A DNA stretch of 64,000 nucleotides from Paenibacillus_D sp047238105 (GTDB taxonomy: Bacteria > Bacillota > Bacilli > Paenibacillales > Paenibacillaceae), in the NCBI RefSeq assembly GCF_047238105.1, contig NZ_JBDFMD010000001.1:4154001-4218000 (forward strand), read 5' to 3'. This document shows positions 51,077 through 60,988 of the stretch, one piece after another. The position numbers and the translations under genes are program-made. Each line of letters opens with the position of its first letter. The first letter of the stretch is position 1. The notes below the pieces were generated by a model that saw nothing but the letters and a program-made list of their open reading frames with translations, did no database searches and was not told the origin of the DNA.

Positions 51077-52108
51077 GTGAAAAAAGTGAAACAAACATCC
51101 CTGCTGCTGGTGCTGGCGCTGGTTGTATCGGGATGTACCCAAGCTGCAGAGAATACGGAGTCTCCCGCAGACTCCGAAGCGATAACGATCCTGGATGAAG
51201 CGATCCGCGAGGTGCAGACCAAAGAACGATTCGCACTCACGATGCGATTGGACCAAGACCTCTCCCACAACGAGGGGCAGGACAGCGAGCAGTTCGCTAT
51301 GACCTCGGAAGGCAAGGTCGAGCTCGAGCCGCTGGCCGTGGAGCAGATGATCGAGTCCGGCGACGACGATGAACCGACCCGTCTCCAGACAATCCTGACT
51401 CCGGAGGGGTACTATGTGTATGACCATACCTTCGATGAGGGGTGGCGGCAGTATCCGCAAGACGAGATCCCGGCGCTGACGGAGACGCTCTCCGACTACC
51501 AGGTCAATCCCGCAGCCCAGCTGGAGCGTCTCAAGGCGGCCGTCGGCGGCAGTCTGACCGTGAACGAAGAAGGGGGAGTTCGTATCCTGTCTTATCAGGG
51601 CAGCGGAGACGACAGAGAGACGACGGCGCTCATGGAAGATCTGCTGGACAGCACGCTCAACGGCGCGCAGCTGCCGCAGGAGGTCAAGGATAGCGTAGTG
51701 ATCGATTCGCTCGAGTACCGGATTGCCCTGGATGCCCAGACAGGACTGCCTGTGGAGATCGAGGCTGCATCGGTGTTCTCGATCGCCTTTGAGGCCGACT
51801 ATCCGGTCGATATCGACCAGACCTTTGCTGTCTCCTACCGGGACTGGGACGCGACAGAGCCGGTCAGTGTGCCTGAGGAAGCTGTCGATGCGCCTGAGAT
51901 TGAGATGCCGAGTGCCGAAGAGCTCGAAGAATGGGAAGAGATGGAGCGCCAGCTCCAGGAGGAGCTGGATCGGCTGAGACAGGAGGAGGAAAGCGGCACG
52001 GCGCCAGAGAATGAAGTGCCTGTCGATCCGGAGACGGAAACGGATACTGACATCGGGAATCCTGAAGAGGAGCCTGAAGCGGCTGCCGGAGGAGCTCCGG
52101 CCCTGTAA
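51077..52108 (+). CDS. Lipoprotein, LolA/LppX-like (DUF6612 type)
   Basis: A 343-residue lipoprotein from GTG 51077 (AAGGAGG 8 bases upstream). The lipobox is LVVSGC. The middle (about 30-245) resembles the half-barrel LolA/LppX-like DUF6612 lipoproteins: ILDEAIREVQTKERFALTMR, EGYYVYDHTFDEGWRQYP, and IDSLEYRIALDAQTGLPVEI. The C-terminal 90 residues are an acidic, predicted coiled-coil and disordered tail (ELEEWEEMERQLQEELDRL, then Glu/Pro/Thr). Ligand and partner are unknown. A strong terminator follows. Confidence 0.82.
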   Translation: MKKVKQTSLLLVLALVVSGCTQAAENTESPADSEAITILDEAIREVQTKERFALTMRLDQDLSHNEGQDSEQFAMTSEGKVELEPLAVEQMIESGDDDEPTRLQTILTPEGYYVYDHTFDEGWRQYPQDEIPALTETLSDYQVNPAAQLERLKAAVGGSLTVNEEGGVRILSYQGSGDDRETTALMEDLLDSTLNGAQLPQEVKDSVVIDSLEYRIALDAQTGLPVEIEAASVFSIAFEADYPVDIDQTFAVSYRDWDATEPVSVPEEAVDAPEIEMPSAEELEEWEEMERQLQEELDRLRQEEESGTAPENEVPVDPETETDTDIGNPEEEPEAAAGGAPAL

Positions 52109-52126
52109 GTTTCCTAATCATTCACC

Positions 52127-52175
52127 AAACAAGCCCCGGCGCTGGCCTTGACCAGACCGGGGCTTGTTTGGCTTG
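52127..52175 (+). terminator. Terminator after the lipoprotein gene
   Basis: AAACAAGCCCCGG (52127-52139) pairs perfectly with CCGGGGCTTGTTT (52157-52169). Confidence 0.85.
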
Positions 52176-52383
52176 TTCAAACGGCTCCGAATCCCCTGCA
52201 ACCCGCGCCGCGCCTGCGCTTTCGCCATACCTAACCGATCCTCCAGCCGATGAACCGATCCTGCAGCAGGGGCCGGATCTGCCAAAATGCTCATCCGCTG
52301 GCCGATTGCCGAATTGTTCTCAAGCCGGCCGGTCCGTAAGATAGGGGCAAGACAACAAGTCAATCGCAAAGGAGGACGTCCCA

Positions 52384-53367
52384 ATGGCTGAACTGTCGGC
52401 TGATCCGCCATCCACTGCCGCGCCGGATGCGAAGCCGCAAACGCAGATTCCGGCCCCGCGCAAACGGGGCAACCGGTATATCGAAAACGTCCGCAAGCAC
52501 TGGATGCTCTACCTCATGATCCTGCCCGGTGTTTTGTTCTATATTATATTCAAGTATATCCCGCTCGCCGGCAGCGTGATCGCCTTCCAGAACTTCCAGA
52601 TCTTCAACGGCATTTTCGGCAGTCCATGGGTGGGACTCGACAATTTCAAATTTATATTTTCTTATGACGATTTCTACAACGTGCTGCGCAACACGGCTTT
52701 GATAGCGCTTTACCAACTGGTGTTTGGTTTCCCGGCGCCGATCATCCTCGCCCTCCTGTTCAACGAGGTGCGGCTGATGATCGCCAAGCGGACGCTGCAA
52801 AGCCTGTTCTACCTCCCGCATTTCCTCTCCTGGGTGGTGGTGGGCGGGGTCGTGTTCGAGCTGCTGTCCAGCCAGGGCTTCATCAATGCGATACGCGAGT
52901 GGTTCGGCTATAGCCCGATCCTCTATATGCAGGAATCCCGGTTCTTCCGGACCATCGTCGTCATCTCGGCGATCTGGAAGGAAGTCGGCTGGGGCACCAT
53001 CATCTATCTGGCGGCGATCAGCAGCATCGATCCGAGCCAGTACGAGGCGGCCGTCGTCGACGGCGCGAACAAATGGAAGCAGGTCATCTATATTACGCTG
53101 CCTGCGCTGTTCCCGACGATCCTGATCCTGTTCCTGCTCAACATCGGCAACTTCCTGGAGCTTGGCTTTGACCAGATGTTCAACCTGCTTACGCCGATGA
53201 CATATTCGGTAGGGGACATTATCGAAACCTATGTGTACCGGGCAGGTGTGCTGCAGGGGCAATACAGCGTGACGACAGCCATCGGCGTCTTCCAGTCGGT
53301 CATCGGGTTCACACTGCTATGGATCTTCAACCGGATGGCCAGAAAAACGGAACAGGGGCTGTGGTAA
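52384..53367 (+). CDS. Oligosaccharide ABC importer, permease (LplB type)
   Basis: A 327-residue CUT1 permease of the LplB/YtcP family, typical of Paenibacillus and Bacillus oligosaccharide uptake. It has HWMLYLMILPGVLFYIIFKY, then AFQNFQIFNGIFGSPWVGLD after the first helix and the EAA loop QYEAAVVDGANKWKQVIYIT with LPALFPT. The N-terminal 35 residues are polar and Pro-rich. ATG 52384 has GGAGG 9 bases upstream. It is the first gene of a cluster with a second permease, a binding protein, a sensor/AraC regulator and carbohydrate-active enzymes. No ATPase gene is present, so a shared MsmX-type ATPase is expected. Confidence 0.94.
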   Translation: MAELSADPPSTAAPDAKPQTQIPAPRKRGNRYIENVRKHWMLYLMILPGVLFYIIFKYIPLAGSVIAFQNFQIFNGIFGSPWVGLDNFKFIFSYDDFYNVLRNTALIALYQLVFGFPAPIILALLFNEVRLMIAKRTLQSLFYLPHFLSWVVVGGVVFELLSSQGFINAIREWFGYSPILYMQESRFFRTIVVISAIWKEVGWGTIIYLAAISSIDPSQYEAAVVDGANKWKQVIYITLPALFPTILILFLLNIGNFLELGFDQMFNLLTPMTYSVGDIIETYVYRAGVLQGQYSVTTAIGVFQSVIGFTLLWIFNRMARKTEQGLW

Positions 53368-53368
53368 T

Positions 53369-54238
53369 ATGAAACCAACCTTGGGCGAAAAGACGTTTCA
53401 GGCGTTCAACTATCTCATCCTGATGATCGCTGCTGCGACGATGCTGATGCCGCTGCTGCATCTGCTGGCCATGTCCTTTAGCTCGCCGATCGCGGCCGAC
53501 TCCAAGGAAGTGTTCTTGTGGCCGGTGGAGTTCACGACGGGTGCATGGACGCATGTGCTGCAAAATGCCGGTCTGTGGCGCTCCTTCGGCATCACCGTGT
53601 ATATCACAGTTGTCGGTACGGCGCTCAGCATGCTGTTTTCCATTTTGACGGCATACCCGCTCTCCCGGGCAGACTTCCTGATCCGCAAGCAGGTCATGTT
53701 CTGTATCGTCCTGACGATGATCTTCAATGCGCCGATGATTCCGTTCTTCCTGACCGTGCGCGAGCTGGGCATGATGAACTCGCTGTGGGCGCTGATCATT
53801 CCAGGGCTGATCGGGACGTTCAATCTCGTCATCATCCGCACCTTCTTTATGGGCTTGCCCAAGGAGCTGGACGACTCGGCCCGCATCGATGGGTGCAATG
53901 ACTTCCGCATCCTGTTCCAGATCTATCTGCCGCTCTCCAAGGCTGTCATGGCCACGGTCAGCCTGTTCTACGCTGTAGGCTACTGGAATACGTTCCAGCG
54001 GGCAGTGCTGTTCATCCGCAATCCGGATCTGTGGCCGCTCCAGATGAAGCTGCGCTCTTACCTGGTCAGTCCCGAGGAGCTGGCGGCCGTCAACATGTTC
54101 CTGGGCGATTATGATTTCAATACGACGACGCTCAAGGCCGCAACGATTATTTTCGCGACCGTGCCGATCATCCTTGTGTACCCTTACTTGCAGAAGTACT
54201 TCGTCAAGGGTGCTCTGCTCGGGTCGCTTAAAGAGTAA
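53369..54238 (+). CDS. Oligosaccharide ABC importer, permease (YtcP type)
   Basis: A 289-residue partner permease with six helices. It has LMPLLHLLAMSFSSP after the first helix and the EAA loop ELDDSARIDGCNDFRILFQI with YLPLSKAV. The NPDLWPLQMKLRSYLV stretch is typical of the YtcP subfamily. It starts one base after the stop of the first permease gene. Confidence 0.94.
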   Translation: MKPTLGEKTFQAFNYLILMIAAATMLMPLLHLLAMSFSSPIAADSKEVFLWPVEFTTGAWTHVLQNAGLWRSFGITVYITVVGTALSMLFSILTAYPLSRADFLIRKQVMFCIVLTMIFNAPMIPFFLTVRELGMMNSLWALIIPGLIGTFNLVIIRTFFMGLPKELDDSARIDGCNDFRILFQIYLPLSKAVMATVSLFYAVGYWNTFQRAVLFIRNPDLWPLQMKLRSYLVSPEELAAVNMFLGDYDFNTTTLKAATIIFATVPIILVYPYLQKYFVKGALLGSLKE

Positions 54239-54265
54239 AAAATAAATCCTCGCAACCAAAATGCA

Positions 54266-54358
54266 CTTCCGACCGCTGTTCCTCCCGGATTTCTTGATTA
54301 TGGACCCCTTTCAGGGGTGGAAATCCGGGAGAAAGAGGCGGGCGCTACGCTTCTCCAG
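54266..54358 (+). repeat. Structured dispersed repeat, copy A
   Basis: CTTCCGACCGCTGTT (54266-54280) is followed by a stem CTCCCGGATTT (54282-54292) with AAATCCGGGAG (54321-54331) enclosing an inner hairpin ACCCC/GGGGT (54304-54318), then CTACGCTTCTCCAG (54345-54358). The same blocks in the same order occur on the minus strand at 62461-62580. Here the element lies between the second permease and the binding-protein gene, where such stems often stabilise or attenuate the message. Confidence 0.75.
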
Positions 54359-54422
54359 TGTCATTTTGACCGCTACGGAACATTTTTTACAATCATTTTT
54401 TAATAAAAGGGGAGGAATACAA

Positions 54423-55964
54423 ATGAAAACATTTATGAACAAACGATGGATGCTGCTTATGCTGGCTGTGCTCCTGATCGCTGCGGGCTGCAGCGGCAAC
54501 AGCGGCGGCGGCTCCGGGACCGGAGGCGAGGAAGGCGCCGAGTCCGAGGGGCTGACCAAGATTAAGGTGTTCAAGAGTCATATGGGCGTCGGCACGATCC
54601 CGGGCAGCGACAATCCGCATGTCCAGTATGTAGCGGAGCATACCGGTGTCGAATATGAGCTGATCACGCCGCCGCCGGGTTCGGAGCCCGCCGAGTACAT
54701 CAACCTGATGATCGCCTCCGATGAGCTGCCTGACATCCTGCGGCCGATCGGCGGCGTCGAGCAGACGCTGATCCAGCAAGGCGGGGCGCTGCCGCTAGAC
54801 GATCTGTTGCCGGAGCATGCGCCCAATGTCTGGGAGAGAGTGCCGGACGAAGCTTGGGATGTCGTCCGTTCTTCCTCGGAGGATGGCAAGATCTATTATG
54901 TGCCCAAAGTGTTCCTGATCCCGGAGCGCTCGCCATTGATCCGTCAAGACTGGGTAGAGGCGGTCGGACATGACATGCCGGAGACAGTCGACGATTATGT
55001 CGAGCTGCTCAAGGCGTTCCGCGACGAGGATCCCAACGGCAACGGCCAGGCTGACGAATTGCCGACCACCGGCCGTGAGTTCGGCCGCTGGATGGACCAT
55101 TTGTTCGCGATGTATGGCGTAGCGATGTGGGAAGGCTATCCCGAATGGGATATCTATGACGGAGAGATTCAGTATGCCGGGATCACCGATAATATGAGAG
55201 CCGCGATCGAGTTCATGCGCATGCTCTACGAAGAGAAGCTGCTCGATAACGAAACGTTCCTGAACAAAGGTGACGTATGGCAGGCCAAGATCAACAACAA
55301 TCTCGTCGGCAGCTGGTATCACATGCCTGCCAACGTACGGGATCGTCTGGCGGCGATGCGCACGCAAGCGCCGGATGCCTATATCGCTGCGATGCCGCTG
55401 CCCAAAGCGGAAGGTTATGAGGGCTTTGTAACCGTGAAGAGCATGGGCGAGCCAGAATGGATGATCCCCAAAGCGGCCGAGGCCAATGCGGCAGCTGCCC
55501 TGAGACTGTTGGATTTCTTCTACAATCCGGAGCATAACGAGTTTGGCCGCTATGGGATCGAGGGCATGCACCATGAGGTTGGCGAGGACGGCCGCAAGGT
55601 GATCCTGCCGCCGGAGGACAGCCGGCCGCTGGCGCTGGGCATGCGCAATCTCACGACCTCCGAGGACATGGAGCTGCGCATCGAGGAGACGTTCCCTGAA
55701 GAGGACTGGCAGATGGTCAAAGATATGTATGAGGTCGTAGAGCAGGATGCAAGACGGATCGCCGGGGACGGTCTGCCGGCATCGGTTTACCAAGGCTTCC
55801 CGGATATCCAGTCACACAAGCTGTTCCAGGAGACGCTGACGCGCATCATCATCGGCGAGCGGCCGATCGAGGCATTCGACGACTACGTCGCGCAGTGGAG
55901 AGCCTCGGGCGGCGACACCGTGACCGAGCGCGTACAGGAATGGTATGAGAAGGTGAAACAATAA
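54423..55964 (+). CDS. Oligosaccharide ABC importer, substrate-binding lipoprotein (LipO type)
   Basis: A 513-residue extracellular binding protein. The lipobox is LLIAAGC, then a Gly/Ser linker and a large two-lobed CUT1 fold: ELITPPPGSEPAEYINLMIA, SDELPDILRP, KIYYVPKVFLIPERSPLIRQ, DWVEAVGHDMPETVDDY and EDPNGNGQADELP, a calcium-type loop usual in LipO proteins. ATG 54423 has GGGGAGG 8 bases upstream; the frame from 54261 crosses the structured repeat and is not used. The cargo is probably a pectin or rhamnogalacturonan oligosaccharide, from the enzymes nearby (inference). Confidence 0.94.
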   Translation: MKTFMNKRWMLLMLAVLLIAAGCSGNSGGGSGTGGEEGAESEGLTKIKVFKSHMGVGTIPGSDNPHVQYVAEHTGVEYELITPPPGSEPAEYINLMIASDELPDILRPIGGVEQTLIQQGGALPLDDLLPEHAPNVWERVPDEAWDVVRSSSEDGKIYYVPKVFLIPERSPLIRQDWVEAVGHDMPETVDDYVELLKAFRDEDPNGNGQADELPTTGREFGRWMDHLFAMYGVAMWEGYPEWDIYDGEIQYAGITDNMRAAIEFMRMLYEEKLLDNETFLNKGDVWQAKINNNLVGSWYHMPANVRDRLAAMRTQAPDAYIAAMPLPKAEGYEGFVTVKSMGEPEWMIPKAAEANAAAALRLLDFFYNPEHNEFGRYGIEGMHHEVGEDGRKVILPPEDSRPLALGMRNLTTSEDMELRIEETFPEEDWQMVKDMYEVVEQDARRIAGDGLPASVYQGFPDIQSHKLFQETLTRIIIGERPIEAFDDYVAQWRASGGDTVTERVQEWYEKVKQ

Positions 55965-56104
55965 TCTGGCCAAATGACAACAAGCCGTGTGCCGGTATCG
56001 GCGCGCGGCGATGCGCTTGCTGCCGGTCATGATGCGCCCCGATTCGCCTGCGACCGGCTTACGCAGTATAATGGGGGCATACTGCAGGCAAGGTGGGAGA
56101 TCAC

Positions 56105-58546
56105 ATGACACATCCACGGCTTCGCTGGCTCAAATACAGCCTGTCGCAGACCCAGAACCGCTTGGTGCTGATCCTGACAGGAGCGATCCTGGTCCTGATC
56201 ATCGCTGTTGGCGCCAGCACGTACTACTCGTCGACGGCGGTGCTCCAGGAGGAACTAAGCGAGCCGCAGCATCAGATGCTGCGGATCAGCATGAATTTTA
56301 TCGACAGCTACATCCAAGAGACCAATCAACTGGCCATCAAAGTCGCGCTCAACAACAGTGTGTATCAATTTTTGACCGGCGAGGAGCAGGTCTCTTACTC
56401 CAATATAACCGAGTTGTATCAGTTTTTGGAGGCGGCGGTAAGCGGTGTCCCTTATATTAAAAGCGTATACATTTATGACAGCGGACGGGAGAGCTTTATG
56501 GCGTTTCCGCAAGGGTACAGCTCCAGCGCCATCACATTCGTCGATGCATCCTGGCTGGATGTGTCCCGAGAATTCGGCGACCGTTCGATGCTCGTGAAGA
56601 AGCGTACTGTGCCCTTGCGGCTGGGGGGAACCGCGACCGAGGTCTCGCTGTTCCGCAAGATTATGATCCAGGGCGAGCCCCGGGGGATGATCGCGGTGAA
56701 TTTCCGCAATGATGCCCTGTTCGCGCATATGCTGCCGCCGAGCGTTTCCGATCTCGCCAGCCGCCGCTATATTTTGGACAGTCAAGGCAATCTGGTCTAC
56801 GAGATTGGGGAGCATTCATTCGAGCAGGGGACGGTGGAAGCCGCGATCTCGCAATTGGAGGGCCGCGATGCCGGGGAGTTCCGCTCAGGAGGCAAGCGTC
56901 TGCTCGCTTCGCAGATGTTATCCGAAGTGACCGGTTGGCGGTATGTGTCGGTCGTCTCACAGGACAGCTTGCTGGCGAGCACCCAGCAGATCCGCAACGT
57001 GGCGATGGCCGTCTCGCTCGCTGCACTGGCGCTGGGCGCAGGGACGATTATCTACTTCAATAACCGCGCCTTCAAGCCGGTGCGCCGGATGCGGCAGCTG
57101 CTCAGCCGCTATGAGCGGGATGAGGAAGGCGCGGATCTGATCAATCTGGAGAAGATCACCGGCGAGCTGCTGACCGACCATGCGCAGCTCTCGCGGATGA
57201 TCCGGCAGACGATGCCCGAGGCGGCTTCCAAGCTGCTTGTGGATATCTACACGGGCAATATGAATGGCCGCCGCGAGCTATTGGAGAAATGGCGGAGCTA
57301 CTATGAAGGATGGTCTGCGGCGAAGCTGACGGTCGTGATGATCTCGATCGACGACTACGATGCCTGGAGCCGGCAGTTCTCGCATGCTGATCGTTCGCTG
57401 CTCAAGTTCGCCATCACCAATGTAGTCTCCGAGGTGATGGCGGGGGAGTGGCGGGTTTCTTCTGCGGATCTCGGCCGCAACCGGATCGCTCTGCTGCTGC
57501 AGCCGGTAGCGGATGCTGCCGGCGGGCTGCGCCGCTCAAGCGGGGATGTATCTCTGCCTGACGAGCGGCAGGAGCAGGGTGGATGGACAAGCGGCGACGC
57601 CGGCAGACAGGCTGAGTACGCGTCCGAGGAAGAGGGTGGATACGAGCAGGAGAGACGGCGGGTGGGACGTGCCAGCGCGGTCACGGCACGGATGCGCGAG
57701 GCGGCGGCCGTCATCGCACGGCTGTTGAAGTTCAGTGTCTCCGCGGGGGTCAGCGAATCCCAGGAGGATGCCGGCAAGCTGCGGCAGGCGATGTTCGAGG
57801 CGGAGAATGCGCTTGGCTACCGGCTGCATCGCGGCCGCGGCGCAGTGATTGCATACGAGGAGGTCGCCGATCACGAGATGACGGAGTCCCGTCTGCAGGA
57901 GGAGACAGTGGTCTCTGACTTGACGGATGCGATCCATGCCGGGCAAGAGGATGCTGCGCTGCGCATCATCGACCGGATCGGCTCCGGGATCCGCGAGGAG
58001 TACTGGTATCCTTCGGCCGCGCTGCCGCTGCTGCAGCAGGTCGCAGACAAGCTGGAGCAGCTCGGTGAGGAGAAGCCGGGGACGGAAGAGACGGCTGCGC
58101 TCGGAGATCTGCATTCACTGACGCTGGAGACGATCCTGACGCGGCTGCGGCTGCGGACGAGCGAGCTCACCGGGCGTTTCGGTTCGATCATCCAGAGCAA
58201 GGAATATGTGCTGTGTCAGCAGATGATCAGTTTTATGAAGCAGCATGTCGGTGCCCCTATCGGGGTTCAGGAAATTGCCGACCATACGGGGATCAGCAGC
58301 AGTCTGGCGAGCCAGCTGTTCAAGCAGGAGATGAACGAAACGATCCACGGCTGCTTCACGAAGCTTCGGATGGAGCGGGCCAGTGAGCTGCTGCTGAAGA
58401 CGGATTGCAAAATATCGGAGATCGCCTCCATGGTCGGCTATCAGCATGAGAACAGCTTTATCCGCGTCTATCGCAAGTATAAAGACATCACGCCCGGCAA
58501 GTACCGGGAGATGATGCGCGCCCGCAAGGAGGGATTGGCGGAGTAA
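56105..58546 (+). CDS. Membrane sensor with C-terminal AraC DNA-binding domain
   Basis: An 813-residue one-component regulator of the kind common beside Paenibacillus sugar importers. A membrane helix (about 23-43) is followed by an extracellular Cache-like sensor (about 45-295, with VYIYDSGRESFMAF and RYILDSQGNLVYEIG) and a second helix (about 302-322). Then come a cytoplasmic linker with a charged low-complexity insertion (about 475-525) and an AraC helix-turn-helix pair at the end (IGVQEIADHTGISSSLASQL and CKISEIASMVGYQHENSFIR). It should sense an extracellular carbohydrate and activate the importer and enzyme genes. ATG 56105 follows AAGGTGGGAG. Confidence 0.92.
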   Translation: MTHPRLRWLKYSLSQTQNRLVLILTGAILVLIIAVGASTYYSSTAVLQEELSEPQHQMLRISMNFIDSYIQETNQLAIKVALNNSVYQFLTGEEQVSYSNITELYQFLEAAVSGVPYIKSVYIYDSGRESFMAFPQGYSSSAITFVDASWLDVSREFGDRSMLVKKRTVPLRLGGTATEVSLFRKIMIQGEPRGMIAVNFRNDALFAHMLPPSVSDLASRRYILDSQGNLVYEIGEHSFEQGTVEAAISQLEGRDAGEFRSGGKRLLASQMLSEVTGWRYVSVVSQDSLLASTQQIRNVAMAVSLAALALGAGTIIYFNNRAFKPVRRMRQLLSRYERDEEGADLINLEKITGELLTDHAQLSRMIRQTMPEAASKLLVDIYTGNMNGRRELLEKWRSYYEGWSAAKLTVVMISIDDYDAWSRQFSHADRSLLKFAITNVVSEVMAGEWRVSSADLGRNRIALLLQPVADAAGGLRRSSGDVSLPDERQEQGGWTSGDAGRQAEYASEEEGGYEQERRRVGRASAVTARMREAAAVIARLLKFSVSAGVSESQEDAGKLRQAMFEAENALGYRLHRGRGAVIAYEEVADHEMTESRLQEETVVSDLTDAIHAGQEDAALRIIDRIGSGIREEYWYPSAALPLLQQVADKLEQLGEEKPGTEETAALGDLHSLTLETILTRLRLRTSELTGRFGSIIQSKEYVLCQQMISFMKQHVGAPIGVQEIADHTGISSSLASQLFKQEMNETIHGCFTKLRMERASELLLKTDCKISEIASMVGYQHENSFIRVYRKYKDITPGKYREMMRARKEGLAE

Positions 58547-58754
58547 GGCAGGTCACGGACCCGGACAGCGTCCACGGAGTGGCGCAACGAGCGACGAGCG
58601 GCAGGGCGCGGGCCAGCCGCCCTGAGCAGCTTGGCAGGGAGAGTGCAACCGCAGCCTTTGTCAGCGTCCCGCCGTTTCCGTGCGGCCGGGATCGCCCAGA
58701 GCAGACATCCCTGTGCTCGTCCGAGCGGGCGAATCTGAGGAGGCAGACTATCGC

Positions 58755-60899
58755 ATGAACAGACGAACGATCATCACGCGCAACCATCCGGTGCTCACGC
58801 GGCTGGAGCCCATGTCGCCGCTTTCGGTCGGCAACGGCGAGTTTGCATTCAGCGCGGATTTTACCGGATTGCAGTCGTACCCGGAGCGCTACGAGGTGCC
58901 GCTGGGCACCCAGTCCAATTGGGGCTGGCACTACACAGGCGGACACCGGAAGTACGACGACGACGATATCGAGTACCAGTCCTTCGAAACTTATGGCCGC
59001 CAGGTCGGGTATCCGATGAGGCCGGGCGCCAAAGAGGAGGCTTATCATTGGCTGCGCCAAAATCCGCATCGTCTGCAGCTGGGGCGTCTCTCGCTGCGGC
59101 TGCTGGGCAGTGGCGGCGGAGAGTTGGCGTCGGAAGAGGTGCGGCCGCTCCATCAGGAGCTGGACTTGTGGACGGGTGTGCTGCACAGCCGTTTCCTGGC
59201 TGGCGAAGTAGAGGTCGAGGTGACGACCGCTTGTCATCCGTCGGAGGACACGCTGGCGGTGCGGGTCGTCTCGCCACTGGTGGCTCAGGGACGGCTGCAG
59301 CTGTACCTGCGTTTCCCGGCTCCGGATATGCTGCACCGCAGCTGGTCCCAGTCGGTCGAAGCCGACTGGGAGCACGATGAGCGTCACCGCAGCGAGTTGC
59401 TCGAGACGGCAGAGCGGGGAGCGCTGCTGCAGCGGACGATGGACGAGGATGCCTACCAGGTGCGGTGGCAGTGGGACAGCGGTTCGCTGGCCCGGACCGG
59501 GACGCATGAGTTTACGCTCGTCCCGGCGGCAGGGGCCGCCAGCGTGGAGAGCGTCCTGGCCTTTGGAAGCGCTGCGCACCGGCCGGCTGCCCCGGAAGCG
59601 GTGGTGCGGGCAAGCGGAGACGATTGGGAGCGTTTCTGGCTGAGCGGCGCGGCGATCGATTTTGCAGGCAGCGCCGATCCGCGGGCCGCCGAGCTGGAGC
59701 GCCGGGTCGTGCTGTCCCAGTATCTGTGCGCGATCCACAGCAGCGGCTCGATGCCGCCGCAGGAGACGGGGCTGATGTACAACAGCTGGTTTGGCAAGAT
59801 GCATCTGGAGATGCACTGGTGGCATGCCGTGCACTTCCCGCTGTGGGGCCGCGCGGAGCTGTTGATGCGGAGCATGGACTGGTATCTGGATATCCTGCCA
59901 AAGGCGCGGGCGCTGGCGGCTTCGCAAGGCTACGAGGGCGCACGCTGGCCCAAGATGGTGGGGCCTGACGGCACGCAGACGCCATCGCCGGTCGCCCCCG
60001 GACTGATCTGGCAGCAGCCGCATCCGATGGCGCTGGCCGAGCTGTGCTATCTGGCTGATCCGACGGATGAGCTGTTGGAGCGCTTCGCTCCGATTGTCTT
60101 CGAGGCTGCTGACTTCATGGTTTCTTACGCGCAATATGAGGAGGAGCGCGGCGCCTATGTGCTCGGTCCGCCGCTCATCCCGGCGCAGGAGTGCCACGCG
60201 CTGGAGGAGAGCATCAATCCTCCGTATGAGCTCGAGTATTGGAAGTACGGCCTGGAGATCGCCATCCGCTGGGCGGAGCGGGTAGGCCGCGCCGTCGATC
60301 CGCGGTGGCGGGAGGTTGCAGGGAGGATGTCTGCGCTGCCGCAGGCGGACGGCGTCTATCTGGCCCATGAGCGCTGTGCGGATACGTATACGGAGAAGAA
60401 TCACGATCATCCGTCCATGGTCGGGGCGCTCGGACTGCTGCCGGGATCGCTGGTGGATAAGACCGTGATGAAGAACACGCTGCTCAAGGTGAAGGACTGT
60501 TGGGAATGGGACTCGGCCTGGGGCTGGGACTTCCCGATGTGCGCGATGACGGCAGCCCGCCTCGGTGAGCCGGAGCTGGCCGTGGACTTCCTGCTGCTGG
60601 ACGCCAAGAAGAACACCTACCTGCCTAATGGGCACAACTATCAGCGTCCTGGCCTGTCGGCCTATCTCCCCGGCAACGGCGGGCTGCTGGCCGCGGTGGC
60701 GATGATGGCCGCCGGCTGGGTGGAGCCCGGCGAGGCGGCCAGGCCCGATAGTACAGGCACAGGCGGCTCTGCAGGAGCTCGCGAGAGTAAGGCTGCGGTC
60801 AATCAAGCCGCGGCGCAGGGGGCGGCGTGTCAAGGCGGTCCCGGCTTCCCGCAGGACGGCTGGGCCGTCCGCTGGGAGGGGCTAAAGCCATGGCTGTAA
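58755..60899 (+). CDS. (alpha/alpha)6-barrel-like glycosidase of uncertain family
   Basis: A 714-residue intracellular protein with no signal peptide. The N-terminal 290 residues look like a beta-sandwich (NGEFAFSADFTGLQSYPE, the usual opening of GH65/GH95-like proteins). The remainder looks like an (alpha/alpha)6 barrel, with ETGLMYNSWFGKMHLEMHWW and HAVHFPLWGR, YEGARWPKMVGPDG, LIWQQPHPMALAEL and WEWDSAWGWDFPMCAMTA. The conserved acidic and aromatic residues suggest an active glycoside hydrolase or phosphorylase. I cannot assign the GH family. A Ser/Gly/Ala-rich stretch near the end (about 665-695) looks inserted. ATG 58755 has AGGAGG 11 bases upstream. The context is pectic oligosaccharide use. 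Confidence 0.82.
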   Translation: MNRRTIITRNHPVLTRLEPMSPLSVGNGEFAFSADFTGLQSYPERYEVPLGTQSNWGWHYTGGHRKYDDDDIEYQSFETYGRQVGYPMRPGAKEEAYHWLRQNPHRLQLGRLSLRLLGSGGGELASEEVRPLHQELDLWTGVLHSRFLAGEVEVEVTTACHPSEDTLAVRVVSPLVAQGRLQLYLRFPAPDMLHRSWSQSVEADWEHDERHRSELLETAERGALLQRTMDEDAYQVRWQWDSGSLARTGTHEFTLVPAAGAASVESVLAFGSAAHRPAAPEAVVRASGDDWERFWLSGAAIDFAGSADPRAAELERRVVLSQYLCAIHSSGSMPPQETGLMYNSWFGKMHLEMHWWHAVHFPLWGRAELLMRSMDWYLDILPKARALAASQGYEGARWPKMVGPDGTQTPSPVAPGLIWQQPHPMALAELCYLADPTDELLERFAPIVFEAADFMVSYAQYEEERGAYVLGPPLIPAQECHALEESINPPYELEYWKYGLEIAIRWAERVGRAVDPRWREVAGRMSALPQADGVYLAHERCADTYTEKNHDHPSMVGALGLLPGSLVDKTVMKNTLLKVKDCWEWDSAWGWDFPMCAMTAARLGEPELAVDFLLLDAKKNTYLPNGHNYQRPGLSAYLPGNGGLLAAVAMMAAGWVEPGEAARPDSTGTGGSAGARESKAAVNQAAAQGAACQGGPGFPQDGWAVRWEGLKPWL

Positions 60900-60988
60900 G
60901 CGGGCTGTTACGCAGGTAGGCGCCAGGGGCTAGTATCGTGCAATGCCCGTAAGGCTAGGACAAAGGACTAGACAAAGGAGCGATCGCT

